This document shows positions 58,095 through 64,000 of a stretch of DNA of 64,000 nucleotides, piece after piece. The stretch's first letter is position 1; each line of letters starts with the position of its first letter. The DNA is from Brucella pecoris. Its GTDB lineage: Bacteria > Pseudomonadota > Alphaproteobacteria > Rhizobiales > Rhizobiaceae. The translations under genes and the position numbers were made by a program. Under the pieces are notes generated by a model that was given only the letters and a program-made list of their open reading frames with translations, had not been told where the DNA came from and made no database searches. Location of the stretch: positions 62,001 to 126,000 of the forward strand of contig NZ_VEWK01000011.1 in assembly GCF_006376675.1 (NCBI RefSeq), written 5' to 3'.

Positions 58095-60698
58095 TTGTTT
58101 AACGGCAGAATTGAATTGGCATATTCATCGACGTTTCGTGTTCTTGCATTTTCTCTTCTGATAAGCGCCCTGTCGCTGGGCAGCATTACGCCTGTCTTCG
58201 CCCAGGACAACAAACCATCAACGCCGTCAACGACACAATCCGCACCAGCCGCAGCACCGCAGAGCGACTCATCGCAGCAGGCGCCGGCCGCCGCTGATCA
58301 GCAAAAGGCCCCTGCGCCCGTTTCCGGTGTCGTGCAACAGCAAAAGCCGGTCATCAATGATCTGAAGCAGCAAACGAAGCGGATCAGCGATCAGCTCCCG
58401 AAGGCTGCTTCGAACGATGAAACGCTGGCCAATCTCAAGCTTCAGCTCGACTCTCTTTCAAAGAAGCTTCTGGACACAGGTGTAGCATTTCGTCCCCGCC
58501 TCAGTGAAATCAACACACGGCTGGAGCAGTTGGGGCCCGCACCCTCCGGCGATCAGCCGACGGAACCGGCAATCGTCAGTGAAGAACGCGCCCGTCTGAC
58601 CGCTGAAAAGGCAGAAATAAATGCTGTCGTCGGCGAGACCGAAGACACGTCGCTTTCCGTCAATCAGATGTCCGCAAAAATCGGCGACATGCGCCGGGAC
58701 CTCTTTACAAGGACGCTGTCCCAGCGCGTGAACATCGACACGACGCTTGGCACGGAAGTTGCGGCGGCGGCGAGTTCCCAAATGGTTTCGCTCTGGCGTA
58801 TTGTCCAGTCCTGGTGGCGTTTTGTAAGCACGTTCAAGCTCAATTCATTTCTTGCTGCCGCCTTTTTTGCGTTCGTTGCTGCATTGGTTATCCAAATGGG
58901 TGCGCGGCGGGTTCTCGGCACGCTCTACCAGCGTGATCCATCGGTCGAGTCGCCATCCTATCTAAGCCGCCTTTCGGTCGCGTTCTGGTCTACGGTGATA
59001 CCGTCGGCAGCGGTTGGTGTTTTTCTGGCGACAACCTACTTCTTTATGAATTATTTCAATGTGTTGAGAACAGATATTGCGGCTTTGTTCCAATCATTGT
59101 TTCTTGTGCTGGGGCTTGTTTTCTTCATTCACAGACTGGCGTCTGCGTGTATCAGTTCGGATATGCCGCAGTGGCGGCTGGTTCCGGTTGCACCGCGTCC
59201 GGGACGTGTGTTGAACTGGCTGATAACCGGAACCGCACTGACTAGCGGTCTCGATTCCTTCTTCGGGAAGGTCAATCAGATTTTGTCATCGCCTTTGTCG
59301 TTGACTATGGCGAAAAGCTTGCTGGCCACCGTCATGGTCGGTGTTCTCATTCTGGCGATTGCGTTTTTGAAGCCCGTTGAGCGTGAAAAGGATGGCGTCG
59401 TCCGATCATGGCCGCGCGCATTCAGAACATTCCTGATCATATTAGGTCTTTTGCCCATTCTGACCGCGGTTTTCGGCTATATCGGCATGGCGCGTTTCAT
59501 ATCGCAGCAGATCGTGGTCACAGGCGCATTTCTCGTTACCATGTACATGGGTTTCTTGACGGGGAGAGCGATTTCCGAGGAACAAGCATTCGCATCCAGT
59601 CAGATCGGCAAGGCAATGCGGGTGCGTTTTCATTTCGACGACGCAACCCTTGATCAGCTTGGTCTTGTGGCAGGGATCTTGATCAATCTCGTCGTGGCGC
59701 TGATTGGCATTCCGCTGGTTCTCATGCAGCTCGGCTTTCAGTGGGCTGAACTGAAAAGCACTTTCTATCAGTTGATGACCGGCTTCCAGATCGGCAATAT
59801 TTCGATCTCTCTCATGGGGCTGCTGACTGGCGTATTGCTGTTCGTTATCGGTTATTTGCTGACGCGGTGGTTCCAGAACTGGCTCGACAACAGTGTCATG
59901 GCGCGGGGCCGTGTCGATTCCGGCGTTCGTAATTCGATCCGTACGGTCATAGGTTATGTGGGGCTTTGTCTCGCGGCGCTGATGGGCGTATCTGCAGCCG
60001 GGTTCAACATGTCCAATCTGGCACTGATCGCCGGTGGCCTGTCTCTCGGTATCGGTTTTGGTCTCCAGAACATCGTCCAGAATTTTGTTTCCGGCCTTAT
60101 TCTTCTCGCGGAACGCCCGTTCAAAGTTGGCGACTGGGTGGAAGCCGGTACGGTCAGCGGTATCGTCAAGAAGATCAGCGTGCGCGCGACAGAAGTGGAA
60201 ACCTTCCAGAAGCAGTCGATCATCGTGCCGAATTCGACGCTCATCAACGGTAATGTCGGCAACTGGACTCACCGTAACAAGCTGGGACGCATCGATATCA
60301 ATGTGCAGGCTTCCTATACGGCAGAGCCTCGCCGGATTCATGCATTACTTCTCGAAATCATTCGAGGGCACCCTTCGATTCTGAAGAACCCGGAACCTTT
60401 TGTTTCGTTTCAAAGCATGAACGATTCACTGATGGTCTTTGATGTTTATGCCCATGTGGCCGACATAACGTCGACAGGTGGCATAAAGAACGAACTGAGG
60501 TTCCAGATTGTCGAACGCTTCCATGAGGAAGGCTTGCATCTGTCCTCGTCCTCGACTGATCTTATTCTCAGCGTGCCAGAAATCGAGAAGCTTTCAGAGT
60601 TGATGCAGAAGGAAAAGGAGCTTTCCTCCGCAGCCGGGAAGAAAAAGGCGAACGCAGAGAAGCCCGAAGCGAAAGAAGATACCGACGACCGCGCTTGA
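58095..60698 (+). CDS. MscS-family mechanosensitive channel with DUF3772-type periplasmic domain
   Basis: This is a large MscK/YbiO-like channel of 867 residues. The signal peptide (VLAFSLLISALSLGSITPVF) precedes a Q/A/P-rich linker and a periplasmic helical domain (~80-225, LKQQTKRISDQLPKAASNDE, DTSLSVNQMSAKIGDMRRDL). About ten membrane helices follow, then the MscS core with LALIAGGLSLGIGFGLQNIV, NFVSGLILLAERPFKVGDWV and IVPNSTLINGNVGNWT. The charged tail is lysine- and glutamate-rich. It opens under membrane tension to release solutes. The start is uncertain: TTG 58095 or TTG 58116, the latter giving a tidier signal peptide. Confidence 0.9.
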   Translation: MFNGRIELAYSSTFRVLAFSLLISALSLGSITPVFAQDNKPSTPSTTQSAPAAAPQSDSSQQAPAAADQQKAPAPVSGVVQQQKPVINDLKQQTKRISDQLPKAASNDETLANLKLQLDSLSKKLLDTGVAFRPRLSEINTRLEQLGPAPSGDQPTEPAIVSEERARLTAEKAEINAVVGETEDTSLSVNQMSAKIGDMRRDLFTRTLSQRVNIDTTLGTEVAAAASSQMVSLWRIVQSWWRFVSTFKLNSFLAAAFFAFVAALVIQMGARRVLGTLYQRDPSVESPSYLSRLSVAFWSTVIPSAAVGVFLATTYFFMNYFNVLRTDIAALFQSLFLVLGLVFFIHRLASACISSDMPQWRLVPVAPRPGRVLNWLITGTALTSGLDSFFGKVNQILSSPLSLTMAKSLLATVMVGVLILAIAFLKPVEREKDGVVRSWPRAFRTFLIILGLLPILTAVFGYIGMARFISQQIVVTGAFLVTMYMGFLTGRAISEEQAFASSQIGKAMRVRFHFDDATLDQLGLVAGILINLVVALIGIPLVLMQLGFQWAELKSTFYQLMTGFQIGNISISLMGLLTGVLLFVIGYLLTRWFQNWLDNSVMARGRVDSGVRNSIRTVIGYVGLCLAALMGVSAAGFNMSNLALIAGGLSLGIGFGLQNIVQNFVSGLILLAERPFKVGDWVEAGTVSGIVKKISVRATEVETFQKQSIIVPNSTLINGNVGNWTHRNKLGRIDINVQASYTAEPRRIHALLLEIIRGHPSILKNPEPFVSFQSMNDSLMVFDVYAHVADITSTGGIKNELRFQIVERFHEEGLHLSSSSTDLILSVPEIEKLSELMQKEKELSSAAGKKKANAEKPEAKEDTDDRA

Positions 60699-60818
60699 TG
60701 AACATTTCGTTCAGTTGCAGTTCAGTTTTGTCCGCTTATAAAGAAGATGACAGAGGGCAATAGTGCTCATGCGACATCGGACATATCGCGGCGGGAGCGA
60801 TGGAAAGGTCGGGACGGT

Positions 60819-61109
60819 ATGAACAGAAATCAGGTCAACAAACTGGGTAAGTTTGTTCTTGGTGCAGCAATCGGTTTTGCAACCATGGTCGGCGGCGCTC
60901 TTGCGGCTCAAATTTCCAACAATGACAGCGGTCCTCAGACGATTGTGGTCACGGAAGGCGCTTCCAAGCGCGAAATGATCGTCGCACCCGGCGAGACCGT
61001 CGAATTCTGCGCCTCTGGCTGCTTCGTGACTTTTCCAAACGGCGACCGTGAAGCGTTGACTGGCGACGAAACGATTACCCTCAGCGGTGGCAAGGCCACG
61101 CTGAAATAA
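60819..61109 (+). CDS. Small secreted protein with a Cys-x3-Cys pair, unknown function
   Basis: This protein of 96 residues has a signal-type N-terminus (LGKFVLGAAIGFATMVGGAL, cleaved near AAQ). The mature ~65 residues are beta-rich: PQTIVVTEGASKREMIVAPG, then ETVEFCASGCFVTFPNGDRE and GDETITLSGGKATLK. The two cysteines could form a disulfide in the periplasm. ATG 60819 was preferred over 60747, which would hide the signal peptide behind 24 charged residues. No family was recognised. A strong terminator follows. Confidence 0.75.
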   Translation: MNRNQVNKLGKFVLGAAIGFATMVGGALAAQISNNDSGPQTIVVTEGASKREMIVAPGETVEFCASGCFVTFPNGDREALTGDETITLSGGKATLK

Positions 61110-61130
61110 GATCGCCGAACTGTTGCATTG

Positions 61131-61157
61131 AAAAAGCCGGACGATGCCCGGCTTTTT
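61131..61157. terminator. Bidirectional Rho-independent terminator
   Basis: AAAAAGCCGG-ACGATGC-CCGGCTTTTT lies between the small secreted protein gene and the convergent flavoprotein gene. A and T flanks suit both directions. Confidence 0.9.
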
Positions 61158-61173
61158 GCTGCTGTATAGTTTT

Positions 61174-63735
61174 TCAGCTACGCGGCTTGAGGTTTTCCGG
61201 GTCATAAAGCGGCTTGTAGCCAACGGAGGCGACCTCAACCGGATAGGTTTCGCCGAAATACTCGACGGTGAGCTTGCGCCCTTCCTGACAATGGCTCCAT
61301 GGCAGATAGGCAAGCGCGATGTTTTTCCCGATGGTTGGACCGAAAGCCACCGATGAGGTGAATGAGCGACGGCCAAGCTCATCGACCAGTGTTTCGCCGG
61401 TTTCGGGCTCCATGACCGGCATGATGCCGACGGGATAACGGGCCACGCCTTTCGAGTCGATATTGTCGGTCATGATCAGCGTGCAGAGCATGGCGGGCTG
61501 ATGCTCACGGGCGCGATATTCGACATGCCTGGCCTTGCCGCGGAAATCGGCTTCCTTGACCTTCGGGCGTGCGAGATCGGCTTCAAGGAGATTGTACTCC
61601 GTCAGCAGATCGGCGTTCTGAAGGCGCAGGCTTTTTTCCATGCGGCGGGTATTGGCATAGGTTTCGACGCCGACGGCAATCGTACCCGTAGATCGCAGCG
61701 CATCCCAGACGGCAAGGCCGTCTTCATAGCGCATGTGCAATTCCCAGCCCTGTTCGCCGACATAGGAAATGCGGAAGGCAGTTACATCCTTGCCTGTGAT
61801 CCTGATCGGCTTGATGGCTGCGAAGGGGAAGTTTTCCGGATCAAGTCCTTCCGGATTTTCGACGACCTTCTTGAGATTCTCGCGGGCATTCGGTCCCCAT
61901 ATGCCGATGGTGACGTATTTCTCCGTCACATCGGTGATGGTGACATCAAAGCCCTTATCTTCGGCCACGCGACGCATGTAGTGGAAATCGCGCGGACCTG
62001 CATCGGCACCGTTGATCATGCGGATGCGGTCAGCCATGCGGATTGCCGTGAAGTCGGCGCGCACCATACCTTCATCATCGAGGAAGTGGGTATAGATGCC
62101 CTTGCCGATATTGGCATCGCCACCGATCTTGGCTGCGCAAAGCCATTCCATCAGTTCGACATGGTCGGGACCTTCGATATCGACCATCGCGAAATGCGAG
62201 AGATTGATGATGCCGCAATTTTCAGTCAGTTCGAGATGTTCGGCATTGGAAACGCGCCAGAAGTGGCGATTGTCCCATTCGTTTTCGCGCACCGGAACGC
62301 GATTGCCGTATTTTTCCAGCAGGTGCTCGTTGGCGGCATAGCCATGCGCGCGCTCCCAGCCGCCAAGTTCCATGAAATGGCCGCCAAGCTCCACTTCGCG
62401 CTCATAGAATGGTGAACGCCTGATATTGCGCCCCTTGGAAAAAGGCTCGCGGGGGTGAACAGCCGGATTATAGACCTTCATTGCCGTTTCCGTACAGCGA
62501 TCCCAGATGAACTGCTCGGTCATCTGGTGCGGATAGAAACGCGAATAGTCGATGGCGTGATGGTCGATGGATGTGCGACCGTCGGTCATCCAGTCGGCAA
62601 TGAGCTTGCCCATGCCGGGGCCGTCCTTGACCCAGATAGCGGCCGCATACCAGAGACCGCGAACTTTCTGGCTTTCGCCCATGGATGGGCCGCCATCGGT
62701 CGTGACTTGCAGGAAGCCGTTGAAGGAGTGGCTTTCGTTGTAGCCGAGCTCGCCCAGAATAGGTGTCAGTTCGATTGCGCGCTCTAGCGGTTCCAGAATC
62801 TGGTCCATCTCAAGATCGCGCTGCGATGGCGAGAGACGTGCTTCATGCTTTTCCAGAAGGTCACGCGGATGGCACAAGCGCGGGTTCTTTTCTTCGTAAT
62901 AGCCCCATTCGATCTGGCCGCCTTCTGCGGTCTTCGGGTCGCCGGTGTCGCGCATATAGGCAGAGTTACCCTGATCGCGCATGAGCGGCCAGCCGATTTC
63001 CTTTCCGGTGCCCTCAAACTCGTTATAGGGACCAAAGAATGTCAGCGGATGGTCGATTGGCATGACCGGCAGGTCTTCACCGACCATTTCGGCGATGAGA
63101 CGTCCCCACAGGCCTGCGCAGATAATGACATAATCCGCTTCGATGGTGCCGCGATGCGTGACCACACCCTTGATACGGCCGTTTTCGATGATCAGCGACT
63201 GGGCAGGGGTATTGGCAAAGCTCTGCAGCTTGCCGGCGGCTTCTGCCTGATCGATCAGCTTGCCAGCGACAGTTTGCGAACGCGGGATGACAAGGCCGGC
63301 ATCCGGGTCCCAAAGGCCGCCTTGAACCAGGCTTTCCTCGATGAGCGGGAACTTTTCCTTAATCTCTGCCGGTTCCATCAGACGGGCACGGGTACCGAAT
63401 GCCTTGCCCGACGCAACCTTGCGCTTGATTTCGTCCATGCGCGCGTCGTCACCGACGCGAGCAACCTCGATGCCGCCGACGCGGGCGTAATGGCCCAGCT
63501 TTTCATAGAAGTCGATGGAATAGAGCGTCGTCCAGCAGGATAGAAAGTCGTGGCTCGTCGCATAGCAGAAATCCGATGCGTGGGCGGTCGAACCGATATC
63601 GGTCGGAATACCCGACTTATCGATGCCGACGATATCGTCCCAGCCGCGCTCGATCAGATGGTGTGCAACCGATGCGCCGACGATACCGCCAAGCCCGACA
63701 ATCACAACTTTCGCCTTCTTAGGAAACTCTGCCAT
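61174..63735 (-). CDS. FAD-dependent oxidoreductase with GcvT domains (dimethylglycine/sarcosine dehydrogenase type)
   Basis: This 853-residue cytoplasmic enzyme is made of an N-terminal DAO-type FAD domain (VVIVGLGGIVGASVAHHL, ~10-27; GSTAHASDF with the histidine that usually binds FAD covalently), a central FAO-type linker (~370-430) and a C-terminal aminomethyltransferase (GcvT) pair (YVGEQGWELHMRYEDGLAVW, VGVETYANTRRMEKSLRL). It demethylates N-methylglycines and passes the one-carbon unit to tetrahydrofolate. Which methylated amine is used is unknown. ATG 63735 was chosen; the open frame upstream to 63894 is only translated repeat D. Confidence 0.9.
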   Translation of the reverse strand: MAEFPKKAKVVIVGLGGIVGASVAHHLIERGWDDIVGIDKSGIPTDIGSTAHASDFCYATSHDFLSCWTTLYSIDFYEKLGHYARVGGIEVARVGDDARMDEIKRKVASGKAFGTRARLMEPAEIKEKFPLIEESLVQGGLWDPDAGLVIPRSQTVAGKLIDQAEAAGKLQSFANTPAQSLIIENGRIKGVVTHRGTIEADYVIICAGLWGRLIAEMVGEDLPVMPIDHPLTFFGPYNEFEGTGKEIGWPLMRDQGNSAYMRDTGDPKTAEGGQIEWGYYEEKNPRLCHPRDLLEKHEARLSPSQRDLEMDQILEPLERAIELTPILGELGYNESHSFNGFLQVTTDGGPSMGESQKVRGLWYAAAIWVKDGPGMGKLIADWMTDGRTSIDHHAIDYSRFYPHQMTEQFIWDRCTETAMKVYNPAVHPREPFSKGRNIRRSPFYEREVELGGHFMELGGWERAHGYAANEHLLEKYGNRVPVRENEWDNRHFWRVSNAEHLELTENCGIINLSHFAMVDIEGPDHVELMEWLCAAKIGGDANIGKGIYTHFLDDEGMVRADFTAIRMADRIRMINGADAGPRDFHYMRRVAEDKGFDVTITDVTEKYVTIGIWGPNARENLKKVVENPEGLDPENFPFAAIKPIRITGKDVTAFRISYVGEQGWELHMRYEDGLAVWDALRSTGTIAVGVETYANTRRMEKSLRLQNADLLTEYNLLEADLARPKVKEADFRGKARHVEYRAREHQPAMLCTLIMTDNIDSKGVARYPVGIMPVMEPETGETLVDELGRRSFTSSVAFGPTIGKNIALAYLPWSHCQEGRKLTVEYFGETYPVEVASVGYKPLYDPENLKPRS

Positions 63736-63749
63736 TTTATGCGTCCCTG

Positions 63750-63851
63750 GAGCATTTCCAGCAAAAGTGCGAAGCGGTTTTGCGTCGGATAATGCGTGAA
63801 AAAGATGGATAGAGCGGTTCCAACGACTCCGTATTAACTGGAACCGCTCTA
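63750..63851 (-). repeat. Dispersed palindromic repeat, copy D (Bru-RS-like)
   Basis: It has the same unit as copy C and the same orientation: AGCATTTCCAGCAAAAGTGCG, GAAGCGGTTTTGCGTCGG, then a fold-back GAGCGGTTCCAACGACTC / AACTGGAACCGCTC. It lies in the leader of the flavoprotein gene, ending 15 bases before its ATG, and is open in frame with it. Confidence 0.8.
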
Positions 63852-64000
63852 GTTGGTATTTGACAAAACCATAGTCGTTGGCTGGTCGCGACATTTGCCT
63901 TTATACGACATATTCGCAGCGTCAGACGACTGCATCGCAGCTTCTGGAAATCCCGACAGGTCGAGCATGGGCTATCCTGTTCGCGACATGCTTCTCGATC
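63852..64000. other. Right window edge, possible start of a further gene
   Basis: This stretch lies upstream of the minus-strand flavoprotein gene and probably holds its promoter. A plus-strand frame beginning ATG at 63967 (MGYPVRDMLLD...) runs off the window. It is too short to identify, and no ribosome-binding site is convincing. Confidence 0.25.

Overview
The window is ordinary chromosomal DNA from an alphaproteobacterium of the Rhizobiales, most likely Brucella/Ochrobactrum (B. anthropi group). This rests on the protein set (BA14K-family protein, rhizobial-type phosphonate monoester hydrolase, fused SecDF, yhiI-rbbA-yhhJ-type exporter), moderately high GC, and a dispersed palindromic repeat of about 100 bp that resembles the Bru-RS elements of Brucella. 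There is no sign of phage, IS elements, CRISPR or integrases. Nearly all genes are intact; the only gene clearly cut by the window edge is the acetolactate synthase large subunit at the left.

Layout. 0-10.3 kb: branched-chain amino acid genes (ilvB end, ilvN, a LysE exporter, a threonine/serine dehydratase and, further on, a TetR regulator and ilvC), interspersed with a RecD-like helicase, a SpoIIAA-like protein, pdxJ and the potassium transporter kup. 10.6-17.7 kb: an aminotransferase, a BA14K protein, an EEP-family phosphohydrolase coupled to a Nudix hydrolase, a PhzF-like protein, an FMN-binding PNPOx-like protein, a universal stress protein and a family-10-like glycosidase. 17.7-23.2 kb: a structured non-coding region with two perfect FNR-type boxes, then a yhiI-rbbA-yhhJ exporter operon. 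23.3-28.1 kb: a cobalamin riboswitch followed by btuB-btuF-btuC-btuD. 28.1-33.4 kb: a divergent sugar or cyclitol cassette (Gfo/Idh/MocA dehydrogenase against an ABC importer and an SDR dehydrogenase) with a GGAA-N6-TTCC palindrome between them. 33.8-35.8 kb: a large conserved-looking protein of unknown function.

35.9-43.1 kb: a phosphonate monoester hydrolase (pehA) in one operon with a complete dipeptide-type ABC importer. This suggests an uptake-and-hydrolysis unit for organophosphonate or phosphodiester esters. 43.2-51.2 kb: RbsD/FucU mutarotase, a secreted EF-hand protein, tRNA-Lys(CTT), a DedA protein, a TerC-CBS-CorC membrane protein behind a structured leader, a 62-residue protein with its own promoter and terminator, and a sulfate ABC importer without its CysA ATPase. 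51.2-64 kb: an RBBP9-like hydrolase, a coupled YbhN-like/KefB-like membrane pair, secDF, an MscS-type channel, a small secreted protein and a dimethylglycine/sarcosine dehydrogenase-type flavoprotein.

The least explained parts are regulatory. Three FNR-type sites lie in 2.6 kb (15.35-17.95 kb) around a region able to form alternative hairpins. A hairpin covers the Shine-Dalgarno of pehA. The leader of the TerC-type gene is long and structured. Four clear copies and one decayed copy of the dispersed repeat sit at gene boundaries. All functional statements come from reading motifs; no database search was possible.
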